DNA of 64,000 nt from Siphonodentalium dalli (Eukaryota > Mollusca > Scaphopoda > Gadilida > Siphonodentaliidae): NCBI GenBank assembly GCA_032622095.1, contig CP136062.1:151334875-151398874 (forward strand). Direction: 5' to 3'. The position numbers and the translations under genes were made by a program. Of this stretch, positions 25,107 to 37,836 are shown in pieces (position 1 is the stretch's first letter; every line of letters starts with the position of its first letter). The notes under the pieces were generated by a model. It was not told the DNA's origin, did not search any database, and was given only the letters and a program-made list of their open reading frames with translations.

Positions 25107-28100
25107 ATGCAGCCAGTGATTGCGTCCTAAATGAAGAGGACACACATCGTGATGATCAGAGTCTGTCAAGACCACCATCGTCTGCTTCCAACTCAAGTTC
25201 GAGCATCCACTTTGAATCAGTTACCATGGCAGCGAACGGAAAAACATCGCCCATCGACATAACATTCTTTGAAAACTACACAATGCAAAATATAGACGCC
25301 CCTGTCGTAGAGTATATAACCAATGATTTGGGAGCAGAAGTCAAACAGGACGACGGACTCATCACTCAACTTTCGCCTGCTGTTGCGCGAGACAAAATAA
25401 CTCTTCTTGAGAACGAAGTAGAAATGTTAAGAATCGAGCTCGAGAGAACGAGAGAGTCGGCGAAAAGGGCACAAGAAAGCGAACGCGCCCTACGTGAAAG
25501 GTATGTCATCATGGTAGTGTGAACACATACGGTGTGCACGTTATGTCAGACTAAATGTTTTCTTTTAAACGTGAAAGGTATGTCATCATGGTAGTGTGAA
25601 CACATACGGTGTGCAAATTATGTCAGTCTAAATGTTTTCTTTTAAACGTGAAAGGTATGTCATCATTGTATAGTGAATACATACGGTGTGCAAGTTATGT
25701 TAGATTAAAATTTTAAATACGTGAAAGGTAAGTCATCAGTGTAGTGAATACGTACGGTGTGCAAGTTATGTCTCCCATTAAATCCGCCCAGGGGAGCCAT
25801 ATATACGATTTCTAAATATTTAGTATTTTTCCCTCATTTGAGCAAATATTAGCGAGTTTGCGATACCTGATTGCGAACGGGTACGGGTAAATCTGTGAAC
25901 ATCGTCACGGTCACTTGGGTACTTTCAATGCAGCACATAAAGCGATAGCGAATTGAAACGGGTAGATTTGTCCCATTGACTGGTAGCCTTTCACTACGAT
26001 TTTCTCAATCAAAGGTCCATGAAATTCCAGTCAGCTATGCGTTAACCTATTTATTGAAAGATTTCATGGGCAAATATTATTGATAAAGTTGTCATTTTAA
26101 CCCAGGATTTGTGTTCAAATTCTCGAGGCGGCTTTTAGCACTTAGATAAATACGGAAGGCCGATTTTTTTTCACTAACAACTTTGTTCACTGCATTAATG
26201 ACAGGTTGTGATTAATAGAGTGAGTAGATGGTGCTATAGACGCCCGTTGCAGGGACATGGCTATAGGAAGAGTGTCCACCTTCGAATTTCTAACTACACA
26301 TCTCGAACCATATCAAATTCACAAGTTTGTGCGTAAATCCACCCCCCTTGGCTGGCATCAAGCTTTCCAATTGTTAGAAATTTTGAGACTTGAACAATTT
26401 CCAACTGTTTCTGACAGCCATTTCAGTCCAAATTTTTTTATCAAAAATAGGGAAATATGCAAATGTTGGTCTAAAAACTACAAATTATCCACTAATAAAT
26501 TGTTCGAAAATCAAACTACGAAAACAATTTCAACCTATTGTTTGTGTGAAATTTCCAACAAATGTTGTGTCAGGTATATCAAATTTCCAAATGTTGAACA
26601 TTTGACCAAAGTTGGTGGGGGTTAAGACACCCCTGTCGTCACGTCCCTGTCTCAACCCATTGTACAAAGGACATAAATATATCGTGGATTTATTTATGCA
26701 TTGCACATTTGAATACAATTACCGTTTAGTTACCTTATCGTATGTAGGTGGGGACTGATTTCTCATTTTAATATATATTTACTATCTGAACGGACATGGC
26801 GCATTTGAACCACAATACTTGTGTATACTGTAGTGGGGATAATATAGGTCGCCAAATACACGAAATACCTATATCTACTCCACAAAATCTAAGCATAAGC
26901 AGAGCGAGTTCCAGCTGTTTTCTGTGTTTCGCACAGAAGTGGAGCAAACGCTCTTTATTCCATCCGTATAATAAACAGACTACATTTTGACACCTTTTTT
27001 GTTACCAAGTTAAACATTTCAACCAACCTCCTGGTTTAGATCCGGACAACAATCCCAATTCTTGGGATAAATATTCCCTTGCCCCGACGGGCCGACCCTT
27101 CGATCTGTTGAAAGATTCCAAACAACGGTTTACTTAAAGCTACTCAAACCGATCAGACGGTCCCCATATCATAAAGTTACAACAAGAACATTTCTTCAAA
27201 ATACGCGTTTGTTATCAGAATCGATTAATTACAACAAAATAATGCTAACTGCTGTCAACTATATATATAGTATAAAATTTTGGCCGCATTATACCACTTG
27301 ATTTTAGAGTTAAGCATCTTCATCCGCAATTTTGTCCGAGACCGTCGGTTTGATGATTCTTTTCTGGGCCACAAATCATTACACAATTCAAGAAATAACA
27401 AACTTCAAAAATCGATATCTGATCACTCTGCGCTTTGATGGTGGGTTCCTCGATTCGAATAAAATATTTTTTTTTACCCCCGAAGCCAAACAAAATAGTA
27501 ACTTGGGAGCGTTAATTCGGATTATGCATCTTTAATATGACTAAATATTCCCCAACTAAAATAAGGGGCAAATGCGGTATTATATCGAACTGAAAGTACA
27601 TGTAGGACAATATTAGACCCTTGGTCTAAAACAATTCATTTTACACCGAATATTGGTTGGACATTTTAACTATATATAACGTAATTGTATATTTGAGCTA
27701 TCACAATCTATTTTCTAAGTTTAAAAAATCCAACCGATGTATTGTCACACTCGATCGGTCTATTACTTGTAGAATCCAATTGTTGAAAATGTTACCAATA
27801 TGAGTGAAAGAAAAGCAACGTCCTCTTCCAACTGCTACCTAGCTCGTCCTTGATGAAAGCAACTGATTATCATGGGGCTCATCTAATCTAAATACATATT
27901 TCCAACAACCCATAACGCTAAGTATAACATCGGCCAATAACGCGAATAACAATCTATATCATAATATCTTTTTTGTCGCAGTTGGCTCACCATACATTAC
28001 CAGTCGATGTGATGAATTCTACCGGTAAAACAGTTTGCGATTTCAAAACGTGTACCGGTACGGGTAGCTACCCGTTCGCGTACCGGTACCCGTACCGGTT

Positions 28101-31100
28101 TGAAATCGCAAACTCGCTATTGATCATGATGTACCGGTAACCTTGATGCATATATAAACTGACCATGCAGTGTTGACCAAAGTTGTGAGTAAGACACCCC
28201 CTGCCGCCATGTCCCGGCATCGCGTAGGGACGTGACGACAACCCCGACCCAACAATTGTCAACATTTTGTCAAAACAGTTGGAAATTTCATGCCTGACAC
28301 AACATTAGTTGGAAATTTTACCCGACATATAGGTTGAAATTGTTCTCATGGCATATTGTCCTACGTTTGGTTAAATTTACACAATGTACCCTAACGACAA
28401 CAGAGCCGTATCCTCCAAATAGAGAGATACTTTATTCCTCATATCAACGGAGATTACATATATTACAAATATATACAACAAAATAATCTTACAAGTAATG
28501 TGTTAATACAAGCTGGGAGCTATGAGCGTAAACACATTTGCTAAGTTTCAAGGCAATTTTACTGCCAGTATCGTGAACAGTGCTCAACACAGACGCATTT
28601 GGTATTAAACGCCAAAATATGCATAATGGCTAGGATATGTTTAACCGCAATAAAACGTATCCAGAGAATTTCTTAGGTAATGACTGTTCACTTCATATTT
28701 TCTGTTCATATAATTTATTTAATCATCATCGCCATTGTGCAGCTGCTCATTGAGGTTTATTGCAATAAATATTTTTTATATTGTAGACCACCCCCTGTCA
28801 TCACCCCCTGTCATCACCCCCTGGCCTCTCTACCACACATTTCAGTATCCTATCTATGAGATTCTGAGAACTGGAGTCTCTTGACACAGATAAACGCCCG
28901 ATTGACCATAAAAAGGACAATCCCCGTTCCCATTAGTTTGTTCTCTATCAATGCATCAAGGTGTACATTTATATAAATTAACCCTTTATATACTAAAATA
29001 CTCGTTAGCGAGTTGTTCTCTTAGGAACTGTTCAGATAAGTAGGTCAAAAACCGACCATATATACTCATGCTGGGTTGATTGCTTGTTCCAGTTCTTGTT
29101 TTGAAAGTATCTACCTAGTTGCATTTTATATCTAAAATGCAGTCAGTCGGGTATTATTGTAATATGGATATCAACAACGCTTTTGTCACAATATTCCATA
29201 TATCTCCTGAATTTCAAAAGCATTTGTCTCTCAAACTTATCTTTTCTATGAGTTCGTCTTAATAATTCGTTCAGAAAAGCTTTCAAAGATAATTCAATGG
29301 GGTCGAATTGTGTTTTATAAATATAGTATGTTAATATAAATAAAACCATGTTCTTTCTGTTGGCGCTCTTTTCTGTCGAAATGCCGAATGGTATATATAT
29401 GTTATATTCTGTAAGTTGAATATCTGTAAATTCCCAACTATTGATCTTGGGGGGGGGGTGTGTTAAGGGAACCACACATGTCGTCACGTCCCTGGCCTCT
29501 CTACTACTCATTTCAGTATCCTATCTATGAGCTTCTGAGAAATGGAGTCTCTTGACACAGATAAACGACCTGGTTGTCCGCAAAAAGGACAATCTGCGCT
29601 CCCACATTATTGCGGCCGTAAATCCAAACCGTTTATAGCCGTCCGCTGTACGTTAATGTGCGTTTTACTATTTACTGTATATAAGCAAAGTCAACATCAT
29701 TTCTTGTGTAAATCACTTCTATTGTAAGTAGTTTGTAAATAATTAAGTCGGCTTGACACATCTAGTGCAAGGATCAGCTAAACACTCGACGCCGGTCACA
29801 TGTCAAGCGCTCCGCAATTATGTGCCTGAACCAGTGAAAATTCACCCTTGTTCGGTATTACTGACACTGACACATTTGTAACTAATATCTAAACCCGACC
29901 TTCACCCTTTACCCAACAAAACGGCCAAAACCGGCCAAATAAAGCTTCAACAGCCTTAAATATCTTCGGTCTATCTCAATAGAACCATACAAATATGGAT
30001 ATCATTGGAACCGGCTCCTTGACCACATTGTGATAGTTACAGTTATGCCCTGTGCCAATGCATTCTCTTATATATATATGCGAGTTCGCTCTCTTTGTGG
30101 CACATGTAGCTGATATATAGCATTTCTTTAAAACTGAGAATAATTAGCTATTATATAGCGCCATGAAAAGAGGAGAACCTGGACATTTCCTTGAAACATC
30201 TATATCTTCTTGGAGTATGATAACTACTAAGTAGGTTTCTTTATCTTAAGCCATCTCATACACATATACACTATTGAATGATAACGTTTCATACAGACCA
30301 AATGTATAGCCCAGATCGTATTTCTCAGGTATGTGCATGATATGATTTGAATGTGCCAGTTAATTCCATATATATTTTTAGCGAATATCTCAATGTTTTT
30401 TTTAATAAGGGAAGTGATTTAGAGCCTTCTAAGAATATTATTATTTCCAAATTATTAAGGTTGCTATAGGTCTGTTACAGAATCTACTAATTTGCCATGT
30501 TTGCATATATGCACTGAGGTTGGTATAGTCAGATCATGGTTCGATGTTTCTAAAGTGGGAGTCACGCGTGTTCGATTTATTATCGCGCGTCGCCTTACTT
30601 ACTGTCTGGCTAAAACTTACAAATTTATGCTTGTATAAATCAGGTTGTCCATATCGCCCCTGTGGACACTGTTCATAAATCCCTACATTCGTATAAAGCT
30701 CACTATGATAACCGGAAATGATGAACCACTACATCAACGCATGCGCGATGAATGGGTGGCATGATTCCGGTTAACACGTACTATACGACTGGCTGCGATA
30801 TATCTTCGGCCATCTGACAGGCGCGGAATGGGGGCAGCATACCAGGTTTATGTCTTCCCATCATATGACAATTATAAACTTATAATCGCATTGTTTATGA
30901 CAGCAATACAACCATTACAAGCCCTGCAGTTACTGGGGTAGAAAATACACGCCGTGCGACAACGTGGCTGATACGTATACATTCCAGTACCCCGTTCATG
31001 GGTGCCGACATCGTGTGCCAAACAAATGTATTCACAGTGGACGACTAAGTAATCGGATTTGCTGAAAAAAAACATACCTTACTTTTGAATTCGCGCACTT

Positions 31101-34100
31101 TGAATTCGCGCACCCTGGTGCCCGAATTCAAAACTGACAGAAATGTTATCGTAAAAGTCTTGTATCCGATGACAAATTCAGTTATTAATTATCTCTGATG
31201 GTACATGTGTATAAATAAAAAGACAACCTCAAAGAAACTTGAAAGAAGTACTGACTTGTTGCTTGCTTGCCTTGACTTGCTGACTTGGCAGAAAGAATCA
31301 ACTCCTGGTTGCGGTTTTTAAATGCATAACTAACTCACAGACTGTTTGACTACAGTGTCACCCCATGCAGGGTTGTGAATACGAAGACGCGCTTTCGTGC
31401 CCCTCCAGGCTAGAATATGTCTATTTCTTAGAAGCATTACAACACGAAAGATCTAACCATGATTAACCCTTTACCCAACAAACCGGCCAAAACCGGCCAA
31501 ATAAAGCTTCAACAGCCTAAAATATCTTCGGTCTGTCTCAATAGAACCATACAAATATGGATATCATTGGAACCGGCTCCTTGACCACATTGTGATAGTT
31601 ACAGTTATGCCCTGTGCCAATGCATTCTCTTATATATGCGAGTCGACCATAGGTCGCCTCGCATATATAAGAGAATGCATTGGCCTAAAATAAATCTGTT
31701 TTTAACACTTTTTACCATTTTTTCTTACATTCTTTAACAATTTTATAATTTGTAATGTGTTAAGCAAATGCATTCTCTTATATATGCGAGGCGACCTATG
31801 GTCGACTCGCATATATAAGAGAATGCATTGGCACAGGGCCATTCTGTTGGGTAAAGGGTTAAACGCTTTACATTTAGCATACATATGGACAATGTCGTTG
31901 AGATTCGTTTCCCCACATGTAAATATAATTGTCTATTTTCTATCTAAAGTATAGCCCTCTTATTTTACTATTTTATTTTGTATAAACTTATGAGTCGTAT
32001 TATTTTTCGCTCAGTTTTAAATTCGCGCACTGATGGGTGCGCGAAAAATAGTACTGCGCGAATTTAAATAAGGTAGGTTGAGACTTCTGCTTGGTCCTGG
32101 TAATCTACACGTAATATCTTGCTCCCCACATTTACGTTGGGGAATCACGTGGTTTCGAGTTGATCAGTATCACGTATTAAAACCACGTGATTCCCCCTCG
32201 TGAACATGCCATACCAACGTAATTTATGGCTCGACGTGCTTCTGGCTGTCTTTGAATTTTCGAATTGACTTCTAGGGGCGATCAACTAGACTCATATATG
32301 GCTAGATCGTGCCATGCATCTCTACTTTAGTTACACAAGTAGAGCTCATATTCCACAAAACCTGGGAACTTATTGATGTTCTCACCTGTGCTGACAGGGA
32401 ACTTTATAGCATTGAACAAACAAGGCAGGGAATATATTATTTTGTTAATATATGTTCATCAATAATCTACGTCACAATAGGGGTGGTCCCAGCTCAAGAT
32501 TGCATGCTTTTGTTGAGACTTTTGTCAGCAGCTAAAAGTAGAGATTAGTGGCATGATCTAATATATGGCAAGAAACGCGAGCAACAGATAATATATAGGT
32601 AGGCATGGGACAGTCCGTGACAGGTGAGATAGAAAAAAATAAAGTCTATAGTTATTCCGTACCATGACCAGCTCGTACACTCCGAAAAATGTCAACTCGT
32701 AACCTCTTGAGTCATTTCGCACCATCCGCTTTTAGTTAGGCTACAGAACAAAGTGTTAGATGGGTACTGTACCCTAAATCCGGTGATTTATGGGACCATT
32801 TCATTTTATACACAACATAATATATGTAACCAATGAATGAATTTGATCCATGGATACACTAAAGAAATGACTCCAGTCATAAATTCATATTCACTCTAAT
32901 TACCATGTTGTGTACGATAAATGAGTGTATTTTGCATTCATCCATGGCTTAAATTCATTCATTTGTTGCATATATTCTGTTGAGGATAAAAGGAGATGGT
33001 CCCACAAATGACCGGATTTAGGGTACAGTACACCATTAAAGCTGACACTGCTTTCTAGTACATTCACATCACTCGTCGTAATTCAAGTAGGTTATTTTTT
33101 GGTAGGAAATTATTTGTCTTGAAACCAGAAAGTGTCGTTATCTTTCATTCATTTAACAGGGGTCTTTGATTCATATTTATTATTTTATACCCAGGAAACT
33201 ATATATCTAACTTGTTATATGAAGAGATAGACCATGTGTAAGTGTTCTAGCTTCTCTTAAGTGTTCTAGCTTTTATTTAAGTGGTCTAGCTTCTCAATGA
33301 ATCGATTATTAATAAGATCTAGCTTTGTTTAGTAATATTAATTTTAAAAACAAATGTTCCATGGATAGCAATACCGAAACAAGACATCTCTGTGTCACCT
33401 GAAGGGTACGTTCATACACTGGTAAATTTGCCTGCACGGCATTTTTTTGCATATATTTTCTCATAGAAAACCACATGGTGCCAGTATATGAACGGCAACA
33501 TGCATATAAAATGCATATTGACCAAAGCTAACGACGTGAGCAGTACAATTTAATTAGTTCCACATGCATGCTTCTAACACATTGCCTTAAAATACATGTA
33601 TGATTGATTCTTGCGAGAGATAATTGCGTACTATTTACAAGCGAATTTCGATATCATCGCTACTATAGTGGAACTATATACATAGTGTTTTACTTCTCAT
33701 GTAGTTAGCCGTGGCACAGATGCATTTTATAAGCATTTTTACATTCGGTTTCTGGCACACTGTAGCTATCTATACAGACATTCCTGCAAACAAAAAATGC
33801 CGCGCAAACTTGCCAGTGTATGAACGTATACCCTAACAAAATGTTATTTTACGCTGTAGATTGTCGCAACACATCGTAAGACAATTTGGACTGGATAATA
33901 GTCAGTTTGAGGACATAAACAAGGGAGAGAATCGACCGACAGAGCTGATCCGGAAGTTTGGTGACATTTATTTGGAGGAGCGAGTTGACGCACTGGACGC
34001 TATGGACTCCTTTCCCGAGCTCGACGACATGTACGTGCTAAAGGGGAAGATTGTATTCTCGATCATGGTTGTAAGTTACCTTTCCTCACCTTACATCACG

Positions 34101-37100
34101 TTACCTTACGTCTGTGTATATATGTTACAGTCAGATTGTGAAACCAGTCATTTCGTGAAATGACTCAAATTTTCAGTCATTTCGTGAAACCACTGTGAGG
34201 GCCAGTCACTTCATGAAATGATCTGTCTTAAATATGGTGGGATTAAAGAAGTCTAGATACGGTATTTGAAGGTGTGGACACAATTTTATAGATGTTAGAT
34301 GTCAAATTAAAAATCATAATTGGCAAAAAGATTTTTCGGGCGAAGCTACCATTCACATTCACGATTATCAACACATGTAGTTCTAGTATGATATAATATA
34401 TATATATCATCGTATGTTTCTTTCGTTGCAGTTGTCCTTCCGTTCATCACAGGAGTCATTCCGAGAGCTAAAATCTAATTTGCACAAGTTACTCAGATTG
34501 GACGTTCGCCAGACGGAATGCCTGGACCAACTCGGTTCCGAGATGATTCAACATCTCAACACATACCTGAAAGAGAGGGCAGCGCGCTTCGACCTGAGTC
34601 AGAACGTTGAGGTGGGTAATAAAGAGAGAGCAGCGCGCTTCGACCTGAGTCAGAACGTTGAGGTGGGTAATAAAGAGAGGGCAGCGCGCTTCGACCTGAG
34701 TCAGAACGTTGAGGTGGGTAATAAAGAGAGGGCAGCGCGCTTCGACCTGAGTCAGAACGTTGAGGTGGGTAATAAAGAGAGGGCAGCGCGCTTCGACCTG
34801 AGTCAGAACGTTGAGGTGGGTAATAAAGAGAGGGCAGCGCGCTTCGACCTGAGTCAGAACGTTGAGGTGGGTAATAAAGAGAGGGCAGCGCGCTTCGACC
34901 TGAGTCAGAACGTTGAGGTGGGTAATACAGAGAGGGCAGCGCGCTTCGACCTGAGTCAGAACGTTGAGGTGGGTAATAAAGAGAGGGCAGCGCGCTTCGA
35001 CCTGAGTCAGAACGTTGAGGTGGGTAATAAAGAGAGGGCAGCGCGCTTCGACCTGAGTCAGAACGTTGAGGTGGGTAATAAAGAGAGGGCAGCGCGCTTC
35101 GACCTGAGTCAGAACGTTGAGGTGGGTAATAAAGAGAGGGCAGCGCGCTTCGACCTGAGTCAGAACGTTGAGGTGGGTAATAAAGAGAGGGCAGCGCGCT
35201 TCGACCTGAGTCAGAACGTTGAGGTGGGTAATAAAGAGAGGGCAGCGCGCTTCGACCTGAGTCAGAACGTTGAGGTGGGTAATAAAGAGAGGGCAGCGCG
35301 CTTCGACCTGAGTCAGAACGTTGAGGTGGGTAATAAAGAGAGGGCAGCGCGCTTCGACCTGAGTCAGAACGTTGAGGTGGGTAATAAAGAGAGGGCAGCG
35401 CGCTTCGACCTGAGTCAGAACGTTGAGGTGGGTAATAAAGAGAGGGCAGCGCGCTTCGACCGGAGTCAGAACGTTGAGGTGGGTAATACAGAGAGGGCAG
35501 CGCGCTTCGACCTGAGTCAGAACGTTGAGGTGGGTAATAAAGAGAGGGCAGCGCGCTTCGACCTGAGTCAGAAAGTTGAGGTGGGTAATAAAGAGAGGGC
35601 AGCGCGCTTCGACCTGAGTCAGAACGTTGAGGTGTGTAATGTTGTCATCAATCCAATTAAATTGCATTGTTACACAAGCTATAGATTATATGCCATTGAA
35701 AAGAGGAATCCCTGCAATATAAATACATGTCAACAGGACACTTATATGTGCCTATCTTTAATTCATTTGCATACAATATACATGATCCGGGTTTCTTATA
35801 GGTACTACCTTGTCATTTAGGCATCCGGGTTTCGTTCAGACACCATCCGGGTATCTTTTAGACACGAACTGGGCTTCTTTCAAACACGATTTGCAACACT
35901 GAGTGAACGACGCCACAAAAACAACCAGAGTCATTGTCTAAAAGAAACCTGGTGTATATATATTAACATTTGTTTGTGAACATTTATTCTGGGCTTCATG
36001 TATTCTTCTTGTGTTTCATGGGTGACGTTCGAACTTCGACCAGTGTGATTTAGTTTCTTACACCGCCGTCCAAACTATTTTATTTGAATGAAAGTTTATT
36101 GCATAGTCACTAAATATAGCGAAACAAGCACACACATATTTACACAAGGTACACACAAACGCGTGTATATATGTATAGGTGTTATACAGGCTCACACACA
36201 GTATATTCTATAAATATTATATTCATTAAAAACAAGAGCACGTTTCTGGAGTAGAGTGGGGGGGCAAGGTTTAATTCATTTGTTTGAAACCTTTAACTTA
36301 AGACGAAATAATAAACAAAATAAAACACTATAATTTCAAGTGTGGTATTTTTGACTGAAAAATTCACATACCAAATTTGTTTATCAATCAGAAACCTCAA
36401 AATATAAACATTTTAAGTTGAAATTAATATACCTTGTTAGCCGTGAGAAATAACCACATCAACAATCATTAAAATCTAAGTCGAAAAAGGGGCATAACTC
36501 AGTCAAAATCATGCCGATGAAACCCATATTCGAACTTGATCTGTAGTATGGGGTGGTAAACTAATATACCAAATTTGGTTCAGTTCACTTGATTCAATCT
36601 AACGTTATCATCCGGAAACCGCAAATAAGGTAAAATCTAAGTTTAAAAAGGGACATAAATCAGTCAAAATCATGCGGACGAAACCCATATTCGAACTTGA
36701 TCTGTATTTCGGGGTGGTAAACTAACATACCAAATTTGATTCAGTTTACTCGATTCAATCTAAAGTTATCATCCGGTAACCAAAAGCGGACGGACAACGG
36801 ACGGACGAACGACAACCCATTTACATAATATGACCGTTTATTTTCAAACTGGCGTATAAAAATTAGCAACTAAGCACCATTTAAAGATGGATTATCTCTT
36901 TAAATAACAAATTTTAAATAGTTGCGTGGGTATAAAATAATAGATATGAACTGAAGACCTATGTCCGGAAAAGCTTCTATCAATTAATATTGATTTTATT
37001 TCGAATATTAAATCGGGCCCGTTTATGTTACTATTTTTAGAACCGACCATTCGGATGAGACCGTATTGCGATATAGAGCACTGGGCTGTTCATACGGCTA

Positions 37101-37836
37101 CGCAGCGAATGTCAAATGTCACATATTGGTTGTTTGTATTGTTTTGTTCCACAGGTATAAGCGATAATGAGTATAATTAACGTTTATTTGTGACAAAATT
37201 GCACAATATAATTTCTGGTCTCTGTTAACAGTAACCACTATTGTTCGTTAGCTGAACAAACACACCTTTTTAGACCAGAAAATATTCGAAATAAAATTAA
37301 TATTAATCGATAGAAGCATTTCCAGACAGGAGTCTTCGATTCAAATCTAATATTTTATACCCCGGTAACTATATAAAACATGTTTACAAAGAGATAATCC
37401 ACCTTTAACAATTATTTTGGCAATTTCTTGAACGCTATTTTGATGAATATACAGACATTTTTAGAACGCTCATGTTTTGAAGAGTTATATAGCAGACCAT
37501 GATTTTTCTCTGGTGTGATTTTCTGACATGGACATTTCTTTCTTGTTTCAGGATGTGTCCAAGCAGATATTTGCCACGTTATACGACTATCCGTCCTTAC
37601 AGAAGTGCCAACCACTAATCGACTACATAAAACACAGCGTGAAGCTAGCGTGGCTCATGACTGTTCAGAATCCTTCTTATTCAATAACGTACGATGCTCG
37701 ATTGTTTCATCCAGATTTCCACACCAGAGTTCACCCCTCGGACCCAGATTCTGATGAAGTTCAGAGCTTCGTTTGGCCGGCTCTCATAGAAGGCGATGAT
37801 GGACTATGTGTGAGCAAGGCGAAAGTTATCACGTGA
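25107..37836 (+). CDS. Mieap/SPATA18-like protein, 3' part of gene (4 exons)
   Basis: Mitochondria-eating proteins act in mitochondrial quality control in animals. Four exons join in frame: 25107-25500, 33860-34070, 34432-34611 (first of many donors) and 37552-37836, with AG acceptors and GT donors (GTATGT, GTAAGT, GTGGGT). Exon 1 starts inside a codon, so upstream exons are missing. Exon 1 encodes a Ser-rich stretch and a Glu/Arg-rich segment likely to be a coiled coil. Exons 2-4 match my memory of the Mieap C-terminal domain: an ELIRKFGDIY stretch, a KIVFSIMV helix, a VHPSDPDSDEV motif, FVWPALIE and a Cys-Val-Ser-Lys ending. Bivalves carry many Mieap paralogues as I recall. Introns total over 11 kb. 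Exon ends are embedded in tandem arrays, so the functional state is uncertain. Family call fairly sure; exact gene unknown. Confidence 0.75.
25492..25775 (+). repeat. Tandem array spanning the exon 1 splice donor
   Basis: Four units starting at 25492, 25569, 25646 and 25719 (periods 77, 77, 73). Each begins ACGTGAAAG followed by GTATGT or GTAAGT, so the last 9 exonic bases and the donor are copied with about 68 bp of intron. Use of a downstream donor would add non-multiple-of-three sequence and meet a TGA soon after the first donor. Confidence 0.9.
26410..26640. repeat. Dispersed repeat (GAAATTTCCAAC motif), copy 1
   Basis: Shares ATTGTTCGAAAATCAAACTACG, GAAATTTCCAAC and TGTCAGGTAT blocks with 45330-45605 in the same orientation and with 28170-28320 in the opposite one. 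It ends in AAGACACCCCTGTCGTCACG. Non-coding. Confidence 0.7.
28031..28113. repeat. 83-bp hairpin with ACCGGT/GGGTA core
   Basis: Arms GTTTGCGATTTCAAA and TTTGAAATCGCAAAC enclose a second palindromic layer of GTACCGGTACGGGTA and TACCCGTACCGG segments. A related GTTTGCGATACC / GAACGGGTACGGG sequence lies at 25857-25889. Confidence 0.75.
28837..28955. repeat. ~115-bp repeat, copy 1 (partner 29507-29615)
   Basis: The block CATTTCAGTATCCTATCTAT through CTCTTGACACAGATAAACG and AAAAAGGACAATC is present again about 670 bp downstream in the same orientation with few differences. Confidence 0.8.
29507..29615. repeat. ~115-bp repeat, copy 2
   Basis: Direct partner of 28837-28955, preceded in both copies by CTGGCCTCTCTAC. 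Confidence 0.8.
29901..30083. mobile_element. Truncated piggyBac-like MITE
   Basis: The left part of the element seen intact at 31463-31862 (CCCTTTACCCAACAAAACGG onward to the first palindrome arm GCCAATGCATTCTC). The TTAA, the rest of the palindromes and the right end are missing. Confidence 0.75.
31077..32073. mobile_element. MITE family B, copy 2, interrupted
   Basis: Ends CCTTAC...GAATTCGCGCA and GCGCGAATTTAAATAAGG match the copy at 22675-23257. The interior is split by a 400-bp TTAA-flanked element (31463-31862), so this copy predates that insertion. Confidence 0.75.
31463..31862. mobile_element. piggyBac-like MITE, copy 1 (TTAA-flanked)
   Basis: TTAA at both borders, then perfect inverted ends CCCTTTACCCAACA / TGTTGGGTAAAGGG. 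A TTAA target with CCC-starting ends is the signature of piggyBac. Two ~69-bp palindromes (31616-31684, 31764-31832) lie inside. No transposase is encoded, so it must be mobilised in trans. Confidence 0.85.
32131..32200. repeat. Hairpin with CACGTG arms
   Basis: GGGGAATCACGTGGTTT faces AAACCACGTGATTCCCC around a ~24-nt loop. Each arm contains a CACGTG E-box, so the stem could also be read as two inverted E-boxes. Confidence 0.7.
32762..33034. mobile_element. MITE family C (273 bp)
   Basis: Inverted ends GTACTGTACCCTAAATCCGG and CCGGATTTAGGGTACAGTAC, extended by GGGACC/GGTCCC. The interior has CATGG-containing ATTCATTCA repeats. A partial copy with the same right end is at 44655-44851. Confidence 0.8.
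34570..35640 (+). repeat. 51-bp minisatellite, 21 copies, over a Mieap splice donor
   Basis: Exactly 21 units of 51 bp (1071 bp). Each encodes 17 residues with the core ERAARFDLSQNVE and ends in GAG followed by GTGGGTAAT. The first unit overlaps the true end of exon 3; the unit carries the final 42 exonic bases plus 9 bases of intron, so the donor is copied 21 times. Units are almost identical; a few have ACAGAG for AAAGAG, one has CGG for CTG, one AAA for AAC, and the last has GTGTGT. This points to recent expansion. Confidence 0.95.
35641..36880 (+). other. Intron sequence with a ~165-bp tandem repeat
   Basis: Part of the intron before the last Mieap exon. Two copies (about 36470-36620 and 36635-36790) carry TCAGTCAAAATCATGC, GAAACCCATATTCGAACTTG and GGGGTGGTAAACTAA, followed by a GGACGGACAACGGACGGACG tail. 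No gene seen. Confidence 0.6.
36881..37408. mobile_element. MITE family A, copy 2
   Basis: Ends TTAAAGATGGATTATCTCTT and AAGAGATAATCCACCTTTAA-like are inverted, with a second inner pair around GGGTATAAAATA / ATTTTATACCCC. The interior matches 4294-4842. It lies 143 bp before the last Mieap exon. Confidence 0.75.

Larger units (their letters stand above)
25776..33859 (+). other. Long Mieap intron rich in inserted elements
   Basis: About 8.4 kb between exons without a convincing internal exon. It contains a dispersed repeat (26410-26640), an 83-bp hairpin, a ~110-bp duplication, a truncated MITE, a family B MITE hosting a piggyBac-like MITE, an E-box hairpin and another TIR element. A diverged end of MITE family A is at about 33175-33235. 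Confidence 0.55.

Noticed and set aside
29143-29511. 122-codon - strand frame
   Set aside because: Low-complexity AT-rich sequence overlapping a dispersed repeat end; no recognised motif or splice context.
34414-35820. Long open frame of 468 codons of 17-residue repeats, and its - strand partner (34489-35667)
   Set aside because: Both come from the 51-bp minisatellite, whose length is a multiple of three. Only the first unit is an expected part of the Mieap exon; the rest lies after a good GT donor.
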